38,783 bases of DNA from an uncultured Synechococcus sp. (GTDB taxonomy: Bacteria; Cyanobacteriota; Cyanobacteriia; Phormidesmidales; Phormidesmidaceae): positions 1 to 38,783 of the forward strand of contig CALDSK010000259.1 in the NCBI GenBank assembly GCA_937911865.1, written 5' to 3'. The position numbers and the translations under genes are program-made. The notes beneath the pieces were generated by a model. That model searched no databases. It saw only the letters and a program-made list of their open reading frames with translations, and was not told the origin of the DNA. Positions within the stretch are counted from its first letter, which is position 1, and each line of letters opens with the position of its first letter. Shown here in pieces: positions 23,078-30,597 of the stretch.

Positions 23078-23824
23078 ATGTACGACCTGACGCAACTGAC
23101 TCTGCAAGACGTTACTGCCATAGGCGCTTATCTACGCAAACTTAATAAAGACACTGACAGCTTAGAGCAGGTTTCACAGCTGTGCGTGCAGTATCTGTAC
23201 GAGCATTTTATCGATCCTGAAACGGATGAACCAGCCTGCGCGCTAGCTAGACTGTTCAAGACCTGTGCTTACGAAGACTTACCCACAGCCTTACAAAGGC
23301 AGGCAGACAAAGCAATCTCACAGCAAGACGCTTCGCTAACAAGTAGCGTCAAGTGCCTGACGCTGCTAGGAACAACAGGGACTCGGGAAGAATGGTGCGA
23401 TCGCACCGCGTCTCAGGGGCACCAGGCAATTCCGCTTGCCAGCGAACGAGCCGTCAGCCAAATTCCAATGATCTCGCAGCTGATTCAAAGCTTTGGGCTA
23501 GATATTAGTAGCGTTTTGACCCCCGATCCGGATTTACTCATGGCGCTAGAACGCAAAACCTGCAACGTTTTTTATATTCCAGAAGCAGCAAAAAGTGAGT
23601 ATATTCCGGCCCAAGAAAGCTTTGTGGTGCCCTATGGCATCCGATCTGTTGTCGGCTTCGGTGGAATGCTTTCATCAGGCGACTTATTCGCAGTCATTCT
23701 ATTCTCTAAGGCTTCTATTCCGCCAGAAACAGCCTGCCTGCTAAAAACGCTGCCACTCAACATCAAAATGGCAATGGTACCGTTCTTAAATAAGGATGTG
23801 TGTTGCACTCTACAGTCTGTCTAA
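23078..23824 (+). CDS. Sensor-like (possible GAF-fold) protein paired with a histidine kinase
   Basis: The 248-residue soluble protein matches, from memory, a conserved module found beside or fused to PAS histidine kinases in cyanobacteria and other bacteria: VSQLCVQYLYEHFIDPETDE, SVKCLTLLGTTG, AIPLASERAVSQIPMISQLI, TCNVFYIPEA, ESFVVPYGIRSVVGFGGML and SGDLFAVILFSK. It has no catalytic motif and resembles a ligand- or redox-sensing GAF-like domain. Several cysteines (near residues 36, 49, 62, 88, 102, 156) could allow redox sensing, but that is speculative. The kinase gene follows after 116 bp on the same strand. Confidence 0.65.
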   Translation: MYDLTQLTLQDVTAIGAYLRKLNKDTDSLEQVSQLCVQYLYEHFIDPETDEPACALARLFKTCAYEDLPTALQRQADKAISQQDASLTSSVKCLTLLGTTGTREEWCDRTASQGHQAIPLASERAVSQIPMISQLIQSFGLDISSVLTPDPDLLMALERKTCNVFYIPEAAKSEYIPAQESFVVPYGIRSVVGFGGMLSSGDLFAVILFSKASIPPETACLLKTLPLNIKMAMVPFLNKDVCCTLQSV

Positions 23825-23940
23825 ATCCTTGGCTCATCCTTTGTTATTAAGCACTAATCGAACCTTTCACTATCGCGTCTGTACAGGGTTTTTCGCTAGT
23901 TTCTTCGCTTCTTTCACTATAAAAAAACGATAAAAAAACA

Positions 23941-25458
23941 ATGACAAAAACTGCCCTACCTAGAGAGACTTCAAGCAGCCAGGCAAACGTCAGCAAGCGC
24001 CTAGAAGCAGAGGTCACTGCGCTAAAAGAACAGGTATCAACCTTAGAAGAACTACTCCAGCTCTATGAAGAGACGGCCACAGAGCAAGAGCAGCGGCTTC
24101 AGAGTACACTCAATGATTTAGAAAAGAAAGCGCAGCAGCTAGAACATGCTCAAGAAGCGCTACAGACGCTGCAAAGTATCCTAGATAGTATGGGCGATGC
24201 TGTCATTGTGGTAGACGCGGATAGTCAAGCTTTGTTTATTAACCCTGCCGCCAAGCAGCTGTTAGGAGAGGAGTCTCCAGACATCTCTTTTCAGACATGG
24301 TCGCAGTCTCATTTAGTCTTTGACACCGATGGGGAAACACTTTGTAGAATCGAGCAATCGCCGCTGGCAAGAGCGCTGTCAGGCGAACAGGTTGACGCCA
24401 CAGAAATGAAGCTGGTGAACCAGCATAATGACTGCGACCGATGGCTCAGTGTCAACGCCAGACCAGTTACAGCTGATAGCTGTGTGACTGGAGCAGTCGC
24501 TGTCTTTCGAGAGGTGACACAGAGAAAACAGATCGAACAAGATTTGAAGCGATCGCACGAAGCCGCCCAAGCCCAAACATGCGTACTAGAAAATACGCTT
24601 ATACAGCTTAAACAAACCCAGGCACAGCTTGTCCACGGCGAAAAAATGGCGAGCCTAGGGCAAACGGTTGCAGGTATCGCTCACGAAATCAACAATCCAG
24701 TTAATTTCATTCACGGCAACTTGTCTCACACGGCTAGCGCATTTAACGACTTGATGTCGCTAGTGCAGCACTTCCAAAAAATCTACGACCAGCTGCCAGA
24801 AGCAATCGCTCAACCGTTTCGCCCAGCGCTACAAACTGTTATAGAAGAAATTGACTTAAACTTTTTGGTCAAAGATATTCCACCCATGCTCAAATCTATG
24901 CAGGCGGGCACTCATCGTATTAAAGAGATCGTTAAATCGCTGCGCGTCTTCTCACGCTTAGATGAATCAGGCATCAAAGCAGTCGATATTCACCAGGGCA
25001 TCGATAGCGCCATTATGGTGGTGCGATCACGCTTCACTAAAAGCGCTAATCGCCCAGAAATTACACTCCATCGCCATTACGAAGACTGTGGGTTAATTAA
25101 ATGTCATGCTAACCAGCTCAATCAGGTCTTTGTTCACCTGCTTAATAACGCGATTGATGCACTAGAAACTCATCGTGCGCCGACCATTTCCATTCATACA
25201 CACGTCAGCGAAACCACACTAACAATTGAGATAGCAGACAACGGCCACGGCATACCCAACGGTATACAATCCAAAATTTTCGACCCCTTCTTTACCACCA
25301 AGGCAGTCGGCAGAGGCACTGGACTAGGGCTTGCCATTTGCCACCAGATCATCGTAGATAGTCATAAAGGCACGATAAGCTGCTTCTCTCAAGAGGGACA
25401 AGGCACTCAATTTGTAGTAACTTTGCCGACACGAGCTATGAATCCAGCAATCAAATAA
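23941..25458 (+). CDS. Cytoplasmic PAS sensor histidine kinase
   Basis: The 505-residue protein has no membrane helix. A coiled coil (about 17-80) leads to a PAS domain (about 78-195: SILDSMGDAVIVVDADSQAL ... AVFREVTQRK), a second short coiled coil, the phosphoacceptor H248 in AGIAHEINNPVNFIHGN, and a HATPase domain with LNQVFVHLLNNAIDAL, DNGHGIP, FDPFFTTK and GRGTGLGLAI. All ATP-binding boxes are intact, so it should autophosphorylate. No receiver domain or response regulator is present in the window. The gene upstream is a GAF-like protein that may supply input. Its kinase core closely resembles that of the CHASE3 kinase at 30598-32826. Confidence 0.85.
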   Translation: MTKTALPRETSSSQANVSKRLEAEVTALKEQVSTLEELLQLYEETATEQEQRLQSTLNDLEKKAQQLEHAQEALQTLQSILDSMGDAVIVVDADSQALFINPAAKQLLGEESPDISFQTWSQSHLVFDTDGETLCRIEQSPLARALSGEQVDATEMKLVNQHNDCDRWLSVNARPVTADSCVTGAVAVFREVTQRKQIEQDLKRSHEAAQAQTCVLENTLIQLKQTQAQLVHGEKMASLGQTVAGIAHEINNPVNFIHGNLSHTASAFNDLMSLVQHFQKIYDQLPEAIAQPFRPALQTVIEEIDLNFLVKDIPPMLKSMQAGTHRIKEIVKSLRVFSRLDESGIKAVDIHQGIDSAIMVVRSRFTKSANRPEITLHRHYEDCGLIKCHANQLNQVFVHLLNNAIDALETHRAPTISIHTHVSETTLTIEIADNGHGIPNGIQSKIFDPFFTTKAVGRGTGLGLAICHQIIVDSHKGTISCFSQEGQGTQFVVTLPTRAMNPAIK

Positions 25459-25484
25459 GCGCCAGTGTCTTTCAAAAGCCTTTA

Positions 25485-25526
25485 CTACAGAGGTTTTGCT
25501 ACAGAGGTTTTGCTACAGAGGTTTTA
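25485..25526. repeat. Tandem repeat 3 x 14 bp
   Basis: CTACAGAGGTTTTG is repeated at 25485-25498 and 25499-25512, with a third copy at 25513-25526 differing only in its last base. It lies 27 bp after the histidine-kinase stop in a convergent gap. Confidence 0.92.
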
Positions 25527-25562
25527 GAATGGTTTACTCGGATCCATTGAATTGCCGGCGTA

Positions 25563-25600
25563 ATCAGTGCAAACAGCTGTGATCAGTGCAAACAGCTATA
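25563..25600. repeat. Tandem duplication 2 x 19 bp over a stop codon
   Basis: ATCAGTGCAAACAGCTGTG (25563-25581) is followed by ATCAGTGCAAACAGCTATA (25582-25600), 17 of 19 identical. The second copy contains the stop codon of the minus-strand LRR kinase gene (25596-25598). Confidence 0.85.
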
Positions 25601-26936
25601 GTGCCGCCAGCTGCTGACAAATCTCTTCAAACAAAGGCCTCTTTTCTGAATCTGTCTGCATACAAGCCGCCTGTAGCTCAGCGAGCGCATTCAGTATTTT
25701 TGACTGCGGTGCCGAACACCGGAGCAGCAAATCTTCTAACAAACAGCCAAACGCTCTTACCTCTAGTCTTTCTAGCGCTGAACCAACAGCTGCCACATCG
25801 CAAAAAGAAGCCGCGCCAAAGTCTCCCAAGATGCTATGGCCTGTCTCATCAATCAAAATATTATGCGCATACAAATCTCCATGCATAATCCCTCGGCTGT
25901 GTAGATGAGAAACGACAGAAGCCATCCCTTTAATAATCTTTAGAAGCCGGCTCAAGCTAAAAGAAACCTCTACGTCATAGGTATCGCGGGTGCAGGTTTC
26001 CAGGCTTGGTGGATTGCCCAAATTCTTGTAAGTCGATGGAATAAAAGAAAAAACTAGCCCCGTCTTATCTGGTTCGTGATAGCGACCCAACACATTGACC
26101 AGATTGGGATGACGGCCCGCTGCAATACAGGCTTGCATTTCATCTAGCGGAGACCCATCGCTAGTAATCTCTCCTTTAAATAATTTGATAGCAACCTCTG
26201 AAGGTTGAGCTGTACGCTCAGGATTGGAAGGCTCAGAAGCGTCCGATAACCACGTCCCCTTGTAAATAACACCAGAAGCGCCTTGGCCTAAAATTTCACC
26301 CTGTTGCAGCTCGTGGGAGGCAATAGTCGGCAGCGATTGCTGAGCGCTATTTGCAGGTTCGCTAGGGCAGCACGGATTGCCAGCATAGGCGAGCCACGAC
26401 AGCCGAGGCATATGAAATAGCCAGCGGGGCAACGTTTTTAGCCGATTGGCAGAAAGACGAATCAGCTCTAAATTAGTGCAGTTTGCCAGCGCTTCTGGCA
26501 CAGTCTCAAGCCGGTTACCGGCCAGCATAAGCTTTTGCAGTTTGGGCAGCTGACCAATAGTAGCAGGCAGCTCGCTCAGCTGATTATTGGTTAGAATTAG
26601 CCACCGCAGCGTAGGCGACAACGCCTGAGGGCTAAGCGACTCAATAGCATTCTCCTTAAAGCTCACCATTGACAGCTGCGGACAGGCTGCTAGCACAGTC
26701 GGAAAGGTTTCAAAATTATTGTTGTTGAAGAAGACAATTCTCAGTTTCTTCAACTGACTAAATTCAGGGGGTAGCTGTCTGAGTCTGTTATTTGAAAGGT
26801 TTAAGAATGTTAGCGAATCGGCTAGCTGCAAGATTTGTTTTGGAAACTCGTCAAGATCATCAGCTAGCTTTAAGGTGGTACAGTCGGCCAAACGGCCAGA
26901 CGCTAAACCAGCGTTCAGAGAGTCCAAGGTTTCCAT
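25596..26936 (-). CDS. Leucine-rich-repeat protein with Ser/Thr-type protein kinase domain
   Basis: The 446-residue protein starts with about seven leucine-rich repeats (24-190; for example LTFLNLSNNRLRQLPPEF, LQKLMLAGNRLETVPEAL). A kinase fold follows: glycine loop GQGASGVIYKG (217-227), Lys251 in VAIKLF, Glu266, catalytic loop MHGDLYAHNI (351-360, HGD instead of HRD), and DFGAAS (372-377). Asp354, Asn359 and Asp372 are present, so catalysis is plausible; HGD is a known variation. No membrane segment is seen. The AAA-like fragment gene lies 25 bp upstream on the same strand, suggesting one transcript. The LRRs probably select partners; substrates are unknown. Confidence 0.82.
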   Translation of the reverse strand: METLDSLNAGLASGRLADCTTLKLADDLDEFPKQILQLADSLTFLNLSNNRLRQLPPEFSQLKKLRIVFFNNNNFETFPTVLAACPQLSMVSFKENAIESLSPQALSPTLRWLILTNNQLSELPATIGQLPKLQKLMLAGNRLETVPEALANCTNLELIRLSANRLKTLPRWLFHMPRLSWLAYAGNPCCPSEPANSAQQSLPTIASHELQQGEILGQGASGVIYKGTWLSDASEPSNPERTAQPSEVAIKLFKGEITSDGSPLDEMQACIAAGRHPNLVNVLGRYHEPDKTGLVFSFIPSTYKNLGNPPSLETCTRDTYDVEVSFSLSRLLKIIKGMASVVSHLHSRGIMHGDLYAHNILIDETGHSILGDFGAASFCDVAAVGSALERLEVRAFGCLLEDLLLRCSAPQSKILNALAELQAACMQTDSEKRPLFEEICQQLAAL

Positions 26937-26961
26937 AACTGCGCTTCAAGCTATTTCCTAG

Positions 26962-27531
26962 CTACTCTACAACCTTGACTGCACGTGTCAGGCCAGGAAT
27001 TTGCTGCTCTAGCCAGGCCAAGCTAAACACAGCGGCATAAATGTTGTTAGCAACTTGCAACTGACCGCCTACGCAAGTAACTAGGCCCGAGCGGAGCAGA
27101 ACCGCTTGGGCTGGAATCGTGGGGTCATAGACTTTAGCGAAGCTGCTACGGTAAAGGGCCGCAGGTACCGTTTGCTGCCACAAAATTTGCATATAAGAGA
27201 TCAACAAAATATCCTGTGCCGGATAGCTCAGCAGCGCTTGATAAATACCGTTGAGATGACTAGCCGCGTCGTTATGCTGCCAGTTTTTGATGATTTTTTG
27301 CTGGACGATCTCGTCTACGATGCCAGCGCCCTCTGCGCGTACAATCTGAGCGGAGTACTGCTGTACGTATCGGTAGATCAGACAAGTCAAAAAAGGCTGC
27401 CCGCAGGTCCAGGTTTCTGCACGTTCAAGAATACTGGTAACCAGCCGAGCATCTTTTATTTTTGGAAAGATAATATTATAAAAATCGGCGAAAACAATTA
27501 AGTTGCTCGCTCGATACTGCGTTGAATCCAT
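26962..27531 (-). CDS. AAA-like domain C-terminal module, stand-alone
   Basis: The 189-residue protein corresponds to the C-terminal lid and winged part of the AAA-like (AAA_35-type) modules common in cyanobacterial signalling proteins: ETWTCGQPFLTCLIYRYV, IIKNWQHNDAASHLNGI, and LLRSGLVTCVGGQLQVANNIYAAVFSLAWLEQ. The Walker A and B parts normally preceding this are missing, so it cannot bind ATP by that site. It has a clean ATG and an intact frame. It may be a decayed remnant or a purposely small adaptor; its tight spacing to the LRR kinase gene (25 bp) favours a working partner. Confidence 0.6.
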   Translation of the reverse strand: MDSTQYRASNLIVFADFYNIIFPKIKDARLVTSILERAETWTCGQPFLTCLIYRYVQQYSAQIVRAEGAGIVDEIVQQKIIKNWQHNDAASHLNGIYQALLSYPAQDILLISYMQILWQQTVPAALYRSSFAKVYDPTIPAQAVLLRSGLVTCVGGQLQVANNIYAAVFSLAWLEQQIPGLTRAVKVVE

Positions 27532-27815
27532 TGTTTAATCGAGTAACCCAGTCTCTTGAATAGCAGCTGTCACCTTTTTAACGGCTGGCTGTACGCTAGA
27601 GCACTTTTATTAACCGTTGTGGTCAGACGATTCAGGCATTGTATTGAAACCGTTATGTATAGTAGGTGTCACCTTAGGCCGAAGCGTATCATACACAAAC
27701 GTGGAGGTTCCACCGTATAAAACAGCGTAAGGATCGTATTAACAAAAGATCTATACTTGCGGAGTTTACGGAGATATGGACAAGTCGGCCAACTTTAAAC
27801 TACTCGGCCCTTCAG
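27532..27815. other. Intergenic region without a visible gene
   Basis: This 284-bp AT-leaning gap separates two minus-strand transcription units. I see only a short palindrome AGGTGTCACCT near 27668 and no convincing open frame, RNA gene or terminator. Confidence 0.4.
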
Positions 27816-30443
27816 CTACACAATCAACTGCCAAAAAAGCACGCCCAACCCAATAATGACGCTGTGCTGAGGCAACAATTTTCGCCAAGGCTGTCGGCCA
27901 ATTTTTTGAGTCAAAAGCAGACTCAAACCAGCTCCAGCTATTAGAGAAATGGCCTGCAAGAAAGCCATGACCGCAGGATGAGCAGTGAAGCTTACATTGG
28001 CGGCGCTTGAGCTAGTTGGCAAGTGCCAGGTCGATAGAAAGACTGGAACAATCTGCCCGGCTTCTGATAGTCCTAGCAGCAAATAGTGGGCCAAGCTAGC
28101 AAACAACAATAGGGGCAAATAGCCATAGGCCAGCTCTAGAAAACGGCGGGTAGCGCCTTTGCCTTGAAAGGTCACTCGAATGCGGTCTGTCACAAGGGCG
28201 ATCGCACTGGGTAAAAACAGCGCTATTGTAGCGGCGATCGCATGACCTATAAACGTTTCTAAAATCGCACTATCGCCTAGCACCATCACGCTCAGCTGCG
28301 GCAACCGATGCAACAAAACAGCGCCGAGTAACAGCAGCAATAGCGCGACCTCATAGGCACTACTGCGATGAGTCGTCCACAGCTCGATGCCGGGCGGACG
28401 CAAATTGAGTTCAACCGACTTGTGCGGACAGGCCTTTAAGCAGGTCATACAGAGCACGCAGTTACGATTATCCGTCAGCTGAGCCGGATGAGAATAGATC
28501 GGACAGCCCATCGTCTCCTGACCTTCGCCTTCTGCAGGGCCGCCTTTGTAGCAGTGATAGGTATTGCAAGAAGCCGAGCAAATTCCCTGCTGGGCGCGTA
28601 GTTCAACAATAGAGAGTTTGGCAAACAAACCGTTCATGCCGCCAATCGGGCACAGATAGCGGCACCAAAAACGCCGCTCGAACAAAACAGAACAAATTAC
28701 CGCACCCGCTGTAATAATCAGCAGCAGCCAGCCCGATAAGTATGCTGTATTTTCCAAATTCCACAGCTCTTCCCACAGCAAAATCAGCGCAAACCCACCA
28801 TAGAGCAGCCAGCCACCCCACCGCTCGGCCCAAGCTCTTGGCCAACCCTGGAGCTGACGAGGCCAAGCTTTTAGCGATAGCTTTTGGGCAATCTCGCCAT
28901 AGATCATAAACGGACAAACCGCACACCACAGCCGACCGACAACCGGAAAGCCCAATAAAATTAGCGGCCACCACCAGGCCCAAAAGAAATTGAGCGCAAA
29001 GTTTTGGTCGCGGGTCTGCGGTCCCCACATCAGCACGGCAACGACAATTGGATAAAACCACAGGGTAAAGCCGTAATTGATGCGATCTGGCCACCAGGGA
29101 CTCAGCACAAACTGTCGAAGTTGGGGATAGCCTTGCAACAAGTTAAACCGAAAGCGACGCTTTTCGCTCTCTTCTGGCCAAAAGACTTCTTCGGTGAGTA
29201 CCGCTCGATTGTCCGACTGGCTAACGGCCCGCTCTACCATGCTTTCAAGCTCAGTCAGGTTGCCTGGAAAATCATAGCTTTGCAGCCTACGCAGGGCCGC
29301 TGGATCTAGCCGACGTTTGCACAGGCCTCTTTGACGGCACAGCAACTGAGAAAAGTAATTAATTTGAGCTTCAATATCAGCTTTTCGTACTCGTAGCGGT
29401 GGTGCCTTTATCTGTTTCACCACGGCCTTACACAAGCCAGACGAGAGTTCGGGCAGTGCCCTTTCAGCGACCATCATTATCCAGGCAGGACTGGTGCGAA
29501 CAGCCAAAGGCGCTTCGCCTGAGCGCTGAACAGGACGGTAGTGTCCGGTTTGAATGAGCTCTAAAATAGGGGGCTTAAGGTCGTCATCTAGATCTTGCAC
29601 GTTGTTGAGCAGCAGCGTTCCTTTACCGAGCCATTCGAGCAAACCGGGCTGACTTTCCCCCCGTCCGAAAAGATCTTGCGATCGCAATTTCTCGCAGTTC
29701 ACCTGAATCATCGGCTGCGTTTTATTGACCGAGCCAAAATGAATCAGCGCAGCCAGATTGTCTTTATTCAGGCCCGGTTCACCAAATATCAAAACGGGCT
29801 GGCGTCTTCTCTCAACTGCCGCCTGCTGCGTCACCTCTCGGATGTTTTGCCTTAAACGATTGGCGTAGCGGCTACCACCCACAACCCCTCTTTTTACCCG
29901 AGTCACCAAAAAAGGCCGCAGCGCCTGCTGCCGTTCTTGTTCATAGGCGAGCCGCTCAGACACGTCGTCTAAAGCACTAGAAAGTAGCCTAGAAACCGCC
30001 GACTTAAAATCGGGAATGTTCTCAGTGAGCTGATTAAAGGACTCGGCGTCCAAACGCCACAGGACACAGTCTGTTAAAGAAATAATCGTCTTAGGTGCTG
30101 GGGTTGCTAGCAGCAGTGCCTGGAGGTGAATAACCGCCCCAGGGTCTAGTACCGTTGGGCTAGCTGCACTGATTCTGCGGGTGCGATAGCTCTCTAATTC
30201 ACCCGCTCGAAGAATATAGAGGGCAGTCGGGCCACTGTCTTCTAGAACTAAGCGACGGTTAGCGGTAAAAGAGGTTTCTTTTAGATGGCGCGCGATCGCA
30301 TCAATAAACTGTTCCGAGAGTTCCTGAAAAATCGTCTGTGCCTGCAACCATTCAACTCTAGAGCGCACAATATCTTCTGATATCTCTCCTAAGCCCGAAA
30401 GATCATCGGCAGGCGTTGAGTTCGCAGAATCAGCATCAGTCAT
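27816..30443 (-). CDS. Membrane polyferredoxin with cyclic-nucleotide-binding and degenerate AAA+ domains
   Basis: From ATG 30443 the protein has 875 residues; a longer frame begins only at TTG 30473. Order: cyclic-nucleotide-binding-like domain (about 40-150), AAA+ domain resembling sigma-54 activators (about 180-420), membrane helices from about 460, then a NapH/NosR-like electron-transfer part with LWCAVCPF, RYLCPIGGMNG, CSASCNTYHC and the ferredoxin motif CVLCMTCLKACPHK, and further helices to the C-terminus. The AAA+ part keeps a Walker-A-like GEPGLNKDN but lacks GAFTGA, and Walker B reads LLLNNVQDL where LFLDEIGEL is usual. No DNA-binding helix-turn-helix is present. It probably moves electrons across or along the membrane under nucleotide-dependent control. 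It lies 154 bp downstream of the CHASE3 kinase gene. Confidence 0.8.
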   Translation of the reverse strand: MTDADSANSTPADDLSGLGEISEDIVRSRVEWLQAQTIFQELSEQFIDAIARHLKETSFTANRRLVLEDSGPTALYILRAGELESYRTRRISAASPTVLDPGAVIHLQALLLATPAPKTIISLTDCVLWRLDAESFNQLTENIPDFKSAVSRLLSSALDDVSERLAYEQERQQALRPFLVTRVKRGVVGGSRYANRLRQNIREVTQQAAVERRRQPVLIFGEPGLNKDNLAALIHFGSVNKTQPMIQVNCEKLRSQDLFGRGESQPGLLEWLGKGTLLLNNVQDLDDDLKPPILELIQTGHYRPVQRSGEAPLAVRTSPAWIMMVAERALPELSSGLCKAVVKQIKAPPLRVRKADIEAQINYFSQLLCRQRGLCKRRLDPAALRRLQSYDFPGNLTELESMVERAVSQSDNRAVLTEEVFWPEESEKRRFRFNLLQGYPQLRQFVLSPWWPDRINYGFTLWFYPIVVAVLMWGPQTRDQNFALNFFWAWWWPLILLGFPVVGRLWCAVCPFMIYGEIAQKLSLKAWPRQLQGWPRAWAERWGGWLLYGGFALILLWEELWNLENTAYLSGWLLLIITAGAVICSVLFERRFWCRYLCPIGGMNGLFAKLSIVELRAQQGICSASCNTYHCYKGGPAEGEGQETMGCPIYSHPAQLTDNRNCVLCMTCLKACPHKSVELNLRPPGIELWTTHRSSAYEVALLLLLLGAVLLHRLPQLSVMVLGDSAILETFIGHAIAATIALFLPSAIALVTDRIRVTFQGKGATRRFLELAYGYLPLLLFASLAHYLLLGLSEAGQIVPVFLSTWHLPTSSSAANVSFTAHPAVMAFLQAISLIAGAGLSLLLTQKIGRQPWRKLLPQHSVIIGLGVLFWQLIV

Positions 30444-30597
30444 ATCAAACAACAGGCGATAGCAGTAAGCCAAAAAGATAGACCAAAATGGTAGTCTAGG
30501 TCCATTTCTTCTAACCTATCTTGCGAGCGTAAAAACCAGAGTAAGGCGTTACAAAGCCACACTTTTAGACTGCGCTCAGGAGTCAGCAGTGCCGCGG

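Noticed and set aside
29151..29904. Reading the AAA+ region as a sigma-54-dependent transcription activator
   Set aside because: GAFTGA, Walker B acidic residues and a DNA-binding domain are all missing, and cyanobacteria lack sigma-54.
30444..30473. Longer N-terminus of the polyferredoxin from TTG
   Set aside because: ATG at 30443 is a better start and nothing in the extra ten residues looks conserved.
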